Source: Clostridia bacterium (GTDB taxonomy: Bacteria > Bacillota > Clostridia > Acetivibrionales > DSM-2933). From it: DNA of 64,000 nucleotides. The notes under the pieces are model-generated. The model was given only the letters and a program-made list of their open reading frames with translations. It did not search any database and was not told where the DNA came from. The stretch is taken from NCBI GenBank assembly GCA_026416815.1, contig JAOAEJ010000072.1, positions 142,688 to 206,687 of the forward strand, read 5' to 3'. Shown in pieces: positions 53,364 through 62,161 of the stretch. The position numbers and the translations under genes were made by a program. Every line of letters starts with the position of its first letter. Position 1 is the first letter of the stretch.

Positions 53364-53400
53364 AAACATGCCGCTTACAATATAGTGGCATGTTTTATTT
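53364..53400 (+). terminator. Terminator after rsgI
   Basis: AAACATGCCGC (53364-53374) pairs with GTGGCATGTTT (53385-53395), with one G-T pair, and is followed by TATTTTT. Confidence 0.8.
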
Positions 53401-53426
53401 TTATATATATGAATAAATTTTACAAA

Positions 53427-53459
53427 TACCCCAGTAAAATTCTTAAACTAATCGAATAT
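53427..53459 (+). promoter_or_regulatory. SigI-type promoter, copy 2
   Basis: TACCCC (53427-53432), 20 bases, CGAATAT (53453-53459), 38 bases before the start of the large exported protein. The flanks AAA before the first box and AT after the second are shared with copy 3. Confidence 0.65.
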
Positions 53460-53496
53460 ATATTATAAACATTAACTAAGGAGGCTTAATTTTTTT

Positions 53497-55788
53497 ATGA
53501 AAAGGGTTATAAGTTTAGTGATTGCACTACTAATGGTGTTTAGCGTATTCACCGGGACATATGCCAAAGGTAACGACAAGGGAAAGAATGATGACAAGCG
53601 TAACAATACTAATATCAACCAGCTCAAAGAAAAGCTTAAGAAGAATTATAAAGACAAAGAAAAAAGCAAGGAAATAATAAAAGAGATATCTAAGCTTAAA
53701 AAAGAACAGAGCCAGAGCAGGATACTGGTATTTATCAATGGGGAAGAGCTTGAAGGTATCAATCCCCCTGTAATAAAGTATAATAGAGTACTGATACCCA
53801 TTGCTCCTATCGTAAAAGCTTTAAAGGCAAATTTGAAATGGGATAAAGCGACTGGGACTATTACTATAACTAAGGGAGATACAATTATTGTAATAAAGCC
53901 GGGGAGCAATATTGTAACGGTAGATGGTAAAGCAGTAAAACTCGAAGTGCCTGCAACCACCATCAATAATAGTGTTTATGTGCCAATAAGCTTTATAAAG
54001 GAAATTCTGAAGGATAAAGTTGAGTGGGATGATGACTCTGATTCGGTGATAATAGAGGATGTTAGCGAGGCTATTATTAATGACAATGTAAAAGGAAGCG
54101 GAAACAACCAATTCAACTATGCTGGAAAATGGGACTACGGTCACCAATCAGGAGCATATATGAAAGATAATCACTGGTCAATGGGTGAAGGTGCATACTG
54201 TGAGGTGAAGTTTACCGGAACACAAATAAAGCTCTATGGTGCAAAAGCTCCGTGGCATGGTATTGCAGCCGTTTCAATTGACGGAGCTGCGGAAACCAGT
54301 ATAGATTATTACGCAGCAAACAGGGCTGATAATACGCTGCTATATACTAGTCCGGTTCTGCCGATAGGACAGCATACACTCAAGATAAGAGTTACAAAAA
54401 CTAAAAATAGCAAATCCAGTAATTATTATATAACAACCGATAGGGTAGTAATAACTGATGGTGATTATAGCTTACCCAATCAACCGATCTCAACTATTAA
54501 CGATAATACAAAGGGAACAGGAACTAACCAATTCGAATACTCGGGAGCTTGGAGCTATGGTTCACAAACCGGTGCATATCAAAACGATATTCACTGGACC
54601 AATGTATCTGATACCTATTATCAGGTAAGGTTTAACGGCACACAGATAAAGCTATACGGAACTAAAGCTCCATGGCATGGCATAGCTGCTGTTTCAATAG
54701 ATGGGGGAACAGAGACAGCTGTTGATTTTTATGGTGACACCCGTTCGGACAATGTATTGCTTTATACAAGCCCTGTACTGGATAATAAACAGCATACTTT
54801 AAAAGTACGTGTTACCGGTTCAAAGAACAGTAGTTCAAGTAGTTTTTATATAACGGCTGATCGCATAGAAGTGATTTCAGGAAGTTTACCTACGCTACAG
54901 CCATCTGCAACGCCGACGTTGACGCCAACGCCTACCCCTACCCCTACCCCTACCCCAACAATGACTCCGAGCCCCACTCCTACACCGACTTCGGTTATTG
55001 TCACTATAAACGATAACACAGCCGGGACAAATAATAACCAGTTTGAATATGTAGGTACCTGGGCCTATGGCTATCAATCCGGTTCATATATGAACGATTT
55101 CCACTGGTCAAACAGTACGGACTCATACTGCCAGATCAGGTTTAACGGCAAACAAATAAAACTTTATGGAACAAAGTATGCAGGTGGGGGGATTGCTTCA
55201 GTTTCCATAGATGGAGTTATTGAGACAAGTGTTGATACTTATATATCAGGGAGAGCTGATAATGAATTATTATATACCAGCCCCGTTCTTCCTGCAGGCC
55301 AGCATACTTTAAAGATAAAAGTAAGCGGGACTAAAAATAGCAATTCAGCAAGCTACTACGTCATAGTTGATAAAGCAGACATAATAACTGAAACTTCAAC
55401 TGCTAACCTGGCCCAAAATAAGAGCGTTGCAGCTTCATCAAGTGATGATATAGCCAGAACGGCAGATAAGGCTGTAGACGGAAATGTTAATACATGCTGG
55501 TATAGTCAATACAGTGAATCTCAGTGGATTTACGTAGATCTTGGAGCAACATATAGTGTTGGCAGAATTAAGCTCAAATGGGATACAGCATATGCTAAGG
55601 AATATAAGCTTCAGTTGTCAAATGATGCTGTCAATTGGGTTGATGCATATTACACTTCAGCCGGCGACGGTGAAGTAGATGAAGTTGCTTTTGTACCTGT
55701 AACTGCACGATACGTTAAAATGTACGGAGTTAAAAGAGCGACTCAGTGGGGATATTCTCTAAAGGAATTTGAAGTATATAGTTATTGA
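53497..55788 (+). CDS. Exported stalk-domain protein with three carbohydrate-binding-like repeats and an F5/8C domain
   Basis: A 763-aa protein with a signal peptide (1-23), a Lys-rich helical region (25-68), and a copper amine oxidase N1-like stalk domain (about 70-185: LVFINGEELEGINPPVIKYN ... VPISFIKEIL). Three repeats of about 130 residues start near 192, 332 and 503 (pattern N-D-N-x-x-G...N-Q-F...G-x-W...HTLK). A Pro/Thr linker (about 467-500) precedes repeat 3. A CBM32/F5/8 type C domain ends the chain (about 640-763). No catalytic domain is seen, so it is probably a surface glycan-binding or scaffold protein. ATG 53497 follows AAGGAGG. Confidence 0.85.
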   Translation: MKRVISLVIALLMVFSVFTGTYAKGNDKGKNDDKRNNTNINQLKEKLKKNYKDKEKSKEIIKEISKLKKEQSQSRILVFINGEELEGINPPVIKYNRVLIPIAPIVKALKANLKWDKATGTITITKGDTIIVIKPGSNIVTVDGKAVKLEVPATTINNSVYVPISFIKEILKDKVEWDDDSDSVIIEDVSEAIINDNVKGSGNNQFNYAGKWDYGHQSGAYMKDNHWSMGEGAYCEVKFTGTQIKLYGAKAPWHGIAAVSIDGAAETSIDYYAANRADNTLLYTSPVLPIGQHTLKIRVTKTKNSKSSNYYITTDRVVITDGDYSLPNQPISTINDNTKGTGTNQFEYSGAWSYGSQTGAYQNDIHWTNVSDTYYQVRFNGTQIKLYGTKAPWHGIAAVSIDGGTETAVDFYGDTRSDNVLLYTSPVLDNKQHTLKVRVTGSKNSSSSSFYITADRIEVISGSLPTLQPSATPTLTPTPTPTPTPTPTMTPSPTPTPTSVIVTINDNTAGTNNNQFEYVGTWAYGYQSGSYMNDFHWSNSTDSYCQIRFNGKQIKLYGTKYAGGGIASVSIDGVIETSVDTYISGRADNELLYTSPVLPAGQHTLKIKVSGTKNSNSASYYVIVDKADIITETSTANLAQNKSVAASSSDDIARTADKAVDGNVNTCWYSQYSESQWIYVDLGATYSVGRIKLKWDTAYAKEYKLQLSNDAVNWVDAYYTSAGDGEVDEVAFVPVTARYVKMYGVKRATQWGYSLKEFEVYSY

Positions 55789-55817
55789 TAACATTTATAC
55801 AGCAAAAGACTTAAAGG

Positions 55818-55856
55818 TTCCGGAATTTGAAATTTTTAAATTCCGGAATTTTTTTC
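55818..55856 (+). terminator. Terminator after the large exported protein
   Basis: TTCCGGAATTT (55818-55828) pairs perfectly with AAATTCCGGAA (55838-55848), followed by seven T's. Confidence 0.88.
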
Positions 55857-55882
55857 GCAAAATCTTCTAAAAATTTTTAAAA

Positions 55883-55915
55883 TACCTCAAAAATATACTT
55901 GAATTTGACGAATAT
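55883..55915 (+). promoter_or_regulatory. SigI-type promoter, copy 3
   Basis: TACCTC (55883-55888), 20 bases, CGAATAT (55909-55915), 36 bases before the start of the second stalk protein. It aligns without gaps to copy 2. Confidence 0.65.
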
Positions 55916-55950
55916 ATTTAATGAACAAATCAAAAGAGGAGGTCTTTCAT

Positions 55951-56829
55951 ATGAAAAAACTATTATGTGTAGTATTATCAGCTGCTATGATAACTTCTTT
56001 AAGCCTAAGTTATGCCTTTGCAGCCAAGGGTGGTAATGGCAATTCCGGAAATGGAAGCGTAAAGAAAGTTGAAGATAAGCAGAAGCCTGAAGGTAGCAAG
56101 GTTACAAAAGAAACTAAAGAAGATAAGACCGTAAAAGAAAACAAAACCGTTAAGCCGAAAAGTGAGATGGACGTATTAAAAGATGAATTCAAGAAATACC
56201 AAAAGGACAAAGCCAAAAGGAAAGAAATAATCAAAAAGATGATAGCATTAAAGAAAAAGAATAAGGATAATACCCAGCTTGTACTTATAAACGGTAACGA
56301 GGTTGCAACAGGTACACCTCCAGTAATTAAATCAGGCAAATATTTGCTTCCCGTAGCACCGATTACAAAAGCACTGGGAGCAGAGCTTACATGGAATAAG
56401 GAAACTAAAACAATAACAGTTACTCAAGCCGTATATGGTGAGGCAAAAACTACAATTCAAATAAAGCTCGATAGTAACACAGTAATTGTCAATGGTGTAC
56501 AGGTGAAGCTTGATTACCCTGCTGTTTCAGTAAACGGTAAGACGATGATTCCTGTAAGCTTCATTCAGAAAGTACTTAAAGGTCAGGTTGAAATCGATAA
56601 GGAAACTGGTGCAATCATAATTGAACGTGGCGGAAGTACTAAACCATCACCAGCTCCGACGCCTACAGTTACACCAGCACCTACAGTCACACCAGTGCCG
56701 ACACCTATAGTTACACCAGTACCTACAGTCACACCGGTGCCGACACCTACAGTTACACCAGTGCCTACGCCAGAGCCAACACCTACTCCAGTACCCACAG
56801 CTACACCTGCTCCGACACCAGCTGTATAG
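55951..56829 (+). CDS. Exported stalk-domain protein ending in a Pro/Thr linker
   Basis: A 292-aa protein: signal peptide (1-25), Lys/Gly-rich region with the same helical motif as its neighbour (KKYQKDKAKRKEIIKKMIAL), copper amine oxidase N1-like domain (about 112-230, LVLINGNEVATGTPPVI ... VPVSFIQKVL), and then only Pro-Thr-Val repeats to the end. The first two-thirds are a paralogue of the protein at 53497. The linker leads to no further domain, so the C-terminus may have been lost or may be a wall spacer. ATG 55951 follows AGGAGGTC. Confidence 0.82.
   Translation: MKKLLCVVLSAAMITSLSLSYAFAAKGGNGNSGNGSVKKVEDKQKPEGSKVTKETKEDKTVKENKTVKPKSEMDVLKDEFKKYQKDKAKRKEIIKKMIALKKKNKDNTQLVLINGNEVATGTPPVIKSGKYLLPVAPITKALGAELTWNKETKTITVTQAVYGEAKTTIQIKLDSNTVIVNGVQVKLDYPAVSVNGKTMIPVSFIQKVLKGQVEIDKETGAIIIERGGSTKPSPAPTPTVTPAPTVTPVPTPIVTPVPTVTPVPTPTVTPVPTPEPTPTPVPTATPAPTPAV
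56641..56825 (+). repeat. Tandem Pro/Thr codon repeats
   Basis: Degenerate repeats of 12-24 bases around ACACCAGTGCCGACACCTAC encode the Pro/Thr tail of the stalk protein. Such repeats expand and shrink easily. A shorter relative lies at 54905-54990 in the neighbouring gene. Confidence 0.8.
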
Positions 56830-56869
56830 TAGGTAAAAAAACATAGCATGACTCAAATCCTCATTTTTT

Positions 56870-56921
56870 ACATATAAAATAAGAAGCCGTTGTTTCACCA
56901 GCGGCTTCTTATTTTATATGT
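56870..56921. terminator. Bidirectional terminator, perfect 20-bp stem
   Basis: Bases 56870-56889 are the exact reverse complement of 56902-56921, with a 12-base loop. It separates the convergent stalk-protein and glgB genes and can serve both. Confidence 0.9.
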
Positions 56922-56946
56922 CGGTTTAATTCTATTAAACAAGTGC

Positions 56947-59172
56947 CTAATCGTTGGATTCCTTGCCAAATATAGGCCTAAGAACTACCACTGCAAGTGG
57001 AGGAATTCTCAACCTTATAGAGTGCTGTTTGCTATGGAAGCAATAGTTTTCAGCCTGCACGCCACCGGAGTTACCTACGTTGCTGCCGCCATAAATCTCG
57101 GAGTCACTGTTCAAGACCTCCTCGTAGAATGCGTCAAAAGGAACTCCGATACGGTAATCCTCATGAACAGAAGGCGTAAAATTGCAAACAAAGATGAGTG
57201 AATCACGCCAATCCTTAGCCTTACGCACAAAAGATACAATGCTGTGGTCTGTATCATGGCAGTCTATCCATTCAAAGCCCTCATAATGTGAGTCAACCTC
57301 ATACAGGGATTTTTCATTTTTATATAAGTTGTTTAAATCCTTTACGTACCTCTGGAGCTTCTGATGCATGTCATAATCAAGTAAATGCCAATCAAGACTG
57401 CGTTTGTAGTCCCACTCAACAAATTGCCCGAATTCACCGCCCATAAATAGAAGCTTCTTTCCGGGATGCCCGTACATATAACCATAGCTCGCTCTAAGGC
57501 CTGCAAATTTCTGCCAGTAATCGCCCGGCATTTTATTAATCATTGAGCACTTGCCGTGAACAACTTCGTCGTGTGAAAGTACCAAAGTAAAGTTTTCTGA
57601 AAAAGCATACACCATTGAGAAAGTAAGGTTATTTTGATGATATTTACGGTATATAGGGTCTAAACTTACATATCTCAAGAAGTCATTCATCCATCCCATA
57701 TTCCATTTAAATGCAAAGCCCAAACCACCAACATGAGGCGGCTTAGTTACCAGTGCCCAGGATGTGGATTCTTCAGCAACCATCATAGCTCCGGGGAAGT
57801 AGTTATATACTGTGGAATTCAGCTGACGCATAAAGTCTATGGCATCTGCATTCTCTTTTCCACCCCATTTATTGGGTATCCATTCACCGTCTTTTTTACC
57901 GTAATCAAGGTAAAGCATAGAAGCAACTGCATCTACCCTTAAGCCGTCTATATGATATTTTTCAAACCAAAATACTGCATTAGAGATGAGGAAATTTTTT
58001 ACCTCATGTCTGCCAAAATTGAAGATGTGTGTACCCCAATCAGGATGCTCACCTTGTTTTTGGTCATGGTGTTCGTATAAGGCAGAACCGTCAAACCTTG
58101 CAAGGCCATGAGCGTCTTTTGGGAAATGCGCAGGAACCCAGTCCATAATTACGCCTATATCGTTTTGGTGGCACTTGTCAACGAAATACATAAAATCTTC
58201 AGGAGTGCCATATCTACTGGTAACAGCATAATATCCAGTTATCTGATATCCCCATGAACCGTCAAAAGGATGCTCGGCTATAGGCATAAGCTCAATATGA
58301 GTATATCCCATCTCTTTTACATAATTTACAAGTCTGTCTGCAAGTTCTCTGTAGGTAAGGAATCTGTTATCTTCTTCGGGAATAGTAGCCCATGAACCCA
58401 AATGCACCTCATATATGGATACCGGCTTATCAAACAAATGGGACGTATCTCTATTTTTAATCCATTCATCGTCGTTCCATTTATAGGTATCAACGTCATA
58501 TATAACGGACGCTGTGGCAGGCCTTAATTCCGAATAGAAAGCATATGGGTCGGATTTTATGTAAATTTCAGAGCTTTGCGTTCTGATTTCAAACTTGTAC
58601 AACTCTCCTTGGGATAATTCAGGGATAAAGATTTCCCATACACCCGAGAAGCCCAACTGCCTCATTTGGTGCCTTCTTCCATCCCATTGATTAAAGCTGC
58701 CGACTACACTGACACGTTTTGCAGATGGTGCCCATACTGCAAACATAGTACCCTTAATACCGTTTATAGTACGTACGTGGGAGCCAAGCTTTTCATATAT
58801 ATGGTGATGGTTACCCTGATTAAATAAATGAAGGTCGAAATCAGAAATCATCGGTAAAAAGCAGTAGGGATCATAAAAGGAGAATGTATTACCGATATAG
58901 TCGGTTGCCTCCAGTTTGTAAGTAAAGAAGTCATCCTTATCCTCTATAATTGCTTCAAAGAAGCCTGCATCATGAAGTTTAGTCATAGCATATTTACTAC
59001 CGCCTGCACAGTCAATTACATTGATTTCTTTAGCATTAGGAAGGTATGCCCTTACTGCAAAGTAACTTTTATTGTTTTTTGACACCTTGTGCATGCCGAG
59101 CACACTGAAGGGGTCGTAATGCTCAGCATTTATAACTCTAAAAACATCATCAATATGCGCTGTTGTGTTCAT
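56947..59172 (-). CDS. glgB: 1,4-alpha-glucan branching enzyme
   Basis: A 741-aa GH13 enzyme that makes alpha-1,6 branches in glycogen. Two N-terminal CBM48 modules come first (about 1-230). The catalytic domain has the nucleophile Asp in GLRVDAVASMLYLDYG, the acid Glu in MMVAEESTSW and the third acid in VLSHDEVVHGK. Length and motif order fit the bacterial GlgB. ATG 59172 follows GAGGTTGAG on the minus strand. Other glg genes are not in the window. Confidence 0.96.
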   Translation of the reverse strand: MNTTAHIDDVFRVINAEHYDPFSVLGMHKVSKNNKSYFAVRAYLPNAKEINVIDCAGGSKYAMTKLHDAGFFEAIIEDKDDFFTYKLEATDYIGNTFSFYDPYCFLPMISDFDLHLFNQGNHHHIYEKLGSHVRTINGIKGTMFAVWAPSAKRVSVVGSFNQWDGRRHQMRQLGFSGVWEIFIPELSQGELYKFEIRTQSSEIYIKSDPYAFYSELRPATASVIYDVDTYKWNDDEWIKNRDTSHLFDKPVSIYEVHLGSWATIPEEDNRFLTYRELADRLVNYVKEMGYTHIELMPIAEHPFDGSWGYQITGYYAVTSRYGTPEDFMYFVDKCHQNDIGVIMDWVPAHFPKDAHGLARFDGSALYEHHDQKQGEHPDWGTHIFNFGRHEVKNFLISNAVFWFEKYHIDGLRVDAVASMLYLDYGKKDGEWIPNKWGGKENADAIDFMRQLNSTVYNYFPGAMMVAEESTSWALVTKPPHVGGLGFAFKWNMGWMNDFLRYVSLDPIYRKYHQNNLTFSMVYAFSENFTLVLSHDEVVHGKCSMINKMPGDYWQKFAGLRASYGYMYGHPGKKLLFMGGEFGQFVEWDYKRSLDWHLLDYDMHQKLQRYVKDLNNLYKNEKSLYEVDSHYEGFEWIDCHDTDHSIVSFVRKAKDWRDSLIFVCNFTPSVHEDYRIGVPFDAFYEEVLNSDSEIYGGSNVGNSGGVQAENYCFHSKQHSIRLRIPPLAVVVLRPIFGKESND

Positions 59173-59553
59173 AATTTCTCAACCTCTACTTTAGTGTTTT
59201 TATATTTTTTAAAATATTTGGGGTATACATACTTTTGTCTTTTATTTAGTATATAATTTGAAGTAGAAAGAATGTTTACCTCCATACATTTAAAATCTTA
59301 TATTATTATATAAAATTATACAATACTTATATTAGCGTATTAAAAAATTTCTATAAAAATTTTTAGTGTTTATACAAATATGGAAACAATTACAATACTT
59401 TAAAATACACACTTTCAGTATTATATGCAAAAGTGGAGATAAATAAGAGGTAAAAATTAAAAAAACGGTTTTTTTGATTGTCTTCGGGAAATATATAGCT
59501 CAGTAAAATGGGGAAACGGAGCTTTACTCTTAGAAATAGGAAGGTAAAAATAA
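59173..59553. other. AT-rich intergenic region between divergent glgB and nagA
   Basis: About 380 bases, very AT-rich, with no gene, repeat copy or clear terminator. It must carry the promoters of both genes, but no single pair of boxes stands out. Confidence 0.5.
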
Positions 59554-60702
59554 ATGCTGATAAAGAATGGAAATGTGTTTAATCCAGACAGAGGGTTTGA
59601 GAGAAAAGACATCGTTGTTAAGAATGGGACCATAGAAAGGGTCGAGGACTCTGTTGTTGACACTCGGCTATATAGCATAATAGAGGCGTCTGATTGTTAT
59701 GTAGTACCGGGATTTATTGACATACATACCCATGGTATAAGCGGCTACGACACAATGAGTGTTGAGGGGGAAAATCTGGACAGAATGTCATTAGCCTATG
59801 CAGCGCAGGGAGTTACAAGTTTTTTGCCTACTACAATAACTTCCCCTTTAGATAAGATATCGGGGGTTTTGCGTAAACTTAAGCTTGCAATAGAAAAGGG
59901 GACTAGGGGAGCAGAGATTATTGGTATCAATTTAGAGGGGCCATTTATAAACAAACTTTATAAGGGAGCTCATTGTGATGAAAACATAGTAATCCCATCA
60001 ATTCCACTAATGGAGTATTTTATAGAACAATCGGGAGGATATATAAGGCTGGTAACCATTGCCCCGGAGCTCGAAGGAGCAATGGACCTTCTTGTGGAAT
60101 TCAGTCAAAGCAAAATAAAATTTGCTGCAGGACATTCTGCATTAGAGTATAATAATGCATTACAAGCTTTCCACAACGGTATTACCCATATTACCCACCT
60201 CTTTAATGCTATGCCAGGAATTCACCACCGAAAACCGGGACTTGTAGGAGCGGCTTTAGAAGACAAAGGTTTAACGGTAGAACTAATTGCCGATGGTGTA
60301 CATATACATCCTTCAATAATAAAAATGGTTGCAAAATGTAAAACTGATGACAAAATTGTATTGGTAAGCGACTCTACTATGGCCGCAGCACTTTCAGACG
60401 GAGAGTATGAACTAGGAGGGCGAAAAATAGTTGTGGCAAACGGTGAAGCGAGATTGGAAGACGGCACTTTGGCAGGAAGTGTACTGACTATGATTGAGGC
60501 AGTAAAATATATGGTAAAAAACGTAGGTATTTGCCTTGAGTCAGCAATAAAAATGGCAACACTTGCACCAGCTAAGGTTATAGGCGTTGAACACAAAAAA
60601 GGAAATATATTACCGGGTATGGATGCAGACATAGTGGTAGTGGACAAGGATTTAAATATTAAAAAAACAATTGTGGGTGGAAGGCTTGTTTTTGAAGGCT
60701 GA
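59554..60702 (+). CDS. nagA: N-acetylglucosamine-6-phosphate deacetylase
   Basis: A 382-aa amidohydrolase that feeds amino-sugar breakdown or recycling. It has the metal motif PGFIDIHTHGISGYD, the ligand Glu in INLEGPFINKLYKGAH, His residues in AAGHSALEYN and ITHITHLFNAMPGIHHRKPG, and the catalytic Asp in VLVSDSTMAA. ATG 59554 follows AGGAAGGTAA. nagB is not adjacent. Confidence 0.94.
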   Translation: MLIKNGNVFNPDRGFERKDIVVKNGTIERVEDSVVDTRLYSIIEASDCYVVPGFIDIHTHGISGYDTMSVEGENLDRMSLAYAAQGVTSFLPTTITSPLDKISGVLRKLKLAIEKGTRGAEIIGINLEGPFINKLYKGAHCDENIVIPSIPLMEYFIEQSGGYIRLVTIAPELEGAMDLLVEFSQSKIKFAAGHSALEYNNALQAFHNGITHITHLFNAMPGIHHRKPGLVGAALEDKGLTVELIADGVHIHPSIIKMVAKCKTDDKIVLVSDSTMAAALSDGEYELGGRKIVVANGEARLEDGTLAGSVLTMIEAVKYMVKNVGICLESAIKMATLAPAKVIGVEHKKGNILPGMDADIVVVDKDLNIKKTIVGGRLVFEG

Positions 60703-60723
60703 ATGCCATAAAAATGCCTAATA

Positions 60724-62007
60724 TCAAGCTTCTATTATATTTATTGGTTGATTTGTTTTATTTATTACATCCAGCATTTCGTGACTGAAAACTTTAGTAC
60801 AGTTCCTTCCTGATTGCTTGGATTTATAGAGAGCAATATCTGCAGTTTTTATCAGACTGTTTTTAGAGTCAGCAAGGTCAGGGTATGTGGAAATACCAAG
60901 GCTGCAGCTAATGGGGGGGAGAACCACACCGTCTTTTGGCGGTATTTTTGAATTTGCCAACGTTTGGCGTATTCTTTCTGCTACAGTATGTGCAGTATCT
61001 ATCCCTGTGGATGGAAGTATAACTGTAAACTCTTCGCCGCCATATCTTGCTACCGTGTCTGCTTTACGTACACACTTTAAAATAAGCTCTGCAAAGAAAG
61101 ACAGCACATAATCACCTATAGCATGTCCATAGGTGTCATTAATAGACTTGAAATTATCTATGTCCAGCATAATTAAACTCAAATGCTGGTCTGACAGGTT
61201 TGCGGCTTCAATCTGATTCTCAAGATAAGGATCCAAGAAGCTCCTGTTATAAAGCTTAGTTAATTTGTCGGTAGAAGCCTTTTTATTTAATACATGCATT
61301 GTCCTTTTACTATTGATTACCGGTTTGACTATTTCTATATATGATTTGATTTTTTCAATTGCAATAGAGTCAAAAAAATGTTCATCTGAGCTGTATAGTT
61401 GTACAATACTTTGAGGGTATACTGTTTCAATTATGGGGAGACATACATAGCTTCCCTTCTTATGCTCCGACAGTTGATAAGTACAGGTTATATCCTTTTC
61501 TATGCTTGCTACACAGCACTCACGTCCTAGCCTGATTAGCGGGCAGTTTTTTGTTGATAAGTTGCAAAGAGGGATTTTTTCATTTGATATACGCTGCCAA
61601 GTAGTATTTTCTGCAGAAGTATCGTTTCTATATAATAAAGTGGTGTGGGTAGCTGTAAGCGCCTTGTTTAAGAAGTTATACAAGGTTTGGTATACTTCGA
61701 TTTCGGAAGATGCCTTATGGATAGTATCAGTAAAGTCTTTGAATTCTAGTAGCTCATTAGTAGATGTACGTTCTTTAGTGACTCTGTTTATCAGTATACC
61801 CAGTAAGAGAAATATTACCGACAGCAGGAATCCAATCCCGGCCGCAAAGTACATTAATAAGTCGTTTAAAGCGACTGGATGAGAGTAGGTAAACAACATT
61901 ATGAGCATATAGACAGAAATGCTTAGTGTCGTACTAAGCAAAAATGATGCTACTAGTATAACAGGTAAACTTATTTTCCCTTTTCTAGAACATTTTTTTT
62001 GTGACAC
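60724..62007 (-). CDS. Membrane GAF-GGDEF diguanylate cyclase
   Basis: A 427-aa protein starting at GTG 62007 (GAGGGTGAG upstream). Two membrane helices (about 12-35 and 43-68) are followed by a GAF-like domain (90-240) and a GGDEF domain (260-415). The active-site motif reads RYGGEEF, and RKAD five residues before it is an intact inhibitory RxxD site, so product inhibition by c-di-GMP is expected. The GAF part has Cys residues (LCNLSTKNCPLIRLGRECC) that could bind a redox or metal ligand. Confidence 0.92.
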   Translation of the reverse strand: MSQKKCSRKGKISLPVILVASFLLSTTLSISVYMLIMLFTYSHPVALNDLLMYFAAGIGFLLSVIFLLLGILINRVTKERTSTNELLEFKDFTDTIHKASSEIEVYQTLYNFLNKALTATHTTLLYRNDTSAENTTWQRISNEKIPLCNLSTKNCPLIRLGRECCVASIEKDITCTYQLSEHKKGSYVCLPIIETVYPQSIVQLYSSDEHFFDSIAIEKIKSYIEIVKPVINSKRTMHVLNKKASTDKLTKLYNRSFLDPYLENQIEAANLSDQHLSLIMLDIDNFKSINDTYGHAIGDYVLSFFAELILKCVRKADTVARYGGEEFTVILPSTGIDTAHTVAERIRQTLANSKIPPKDGVVLPPISCSLGISTYPDLADSKNSLIKTADIALYKSKQSGRNCTKVFSHEMLDVINKTNQPINIIEA

Positions 62008-62161
62008 TCATACTCACCCTCTTATAAGGTAGTATATCACAAAATTTCCTTATGTGATAATAATTTATTTATATTTAGTAGGTTATTTTATATGTTTAGC
62101 AAGAAAAAGACACACCGGAGTGTGTCTTTGGAATAGCGTATAAATAAATGCTTTAAAGTAA

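Noticed and set aside
56641..56825. Short regular repeats as a possible CRISPR array
   Set aside because: Repeats are in frame, degenerate, have no unique spacers and encode a Pro/Thr tail.
56583..56898. Gly/Val- and Arg/Cys-rich minus-strand frames opposite the Pro/Thr repeats
   Set aside because: Low-complexity translations of the antisense of a codon repeat.
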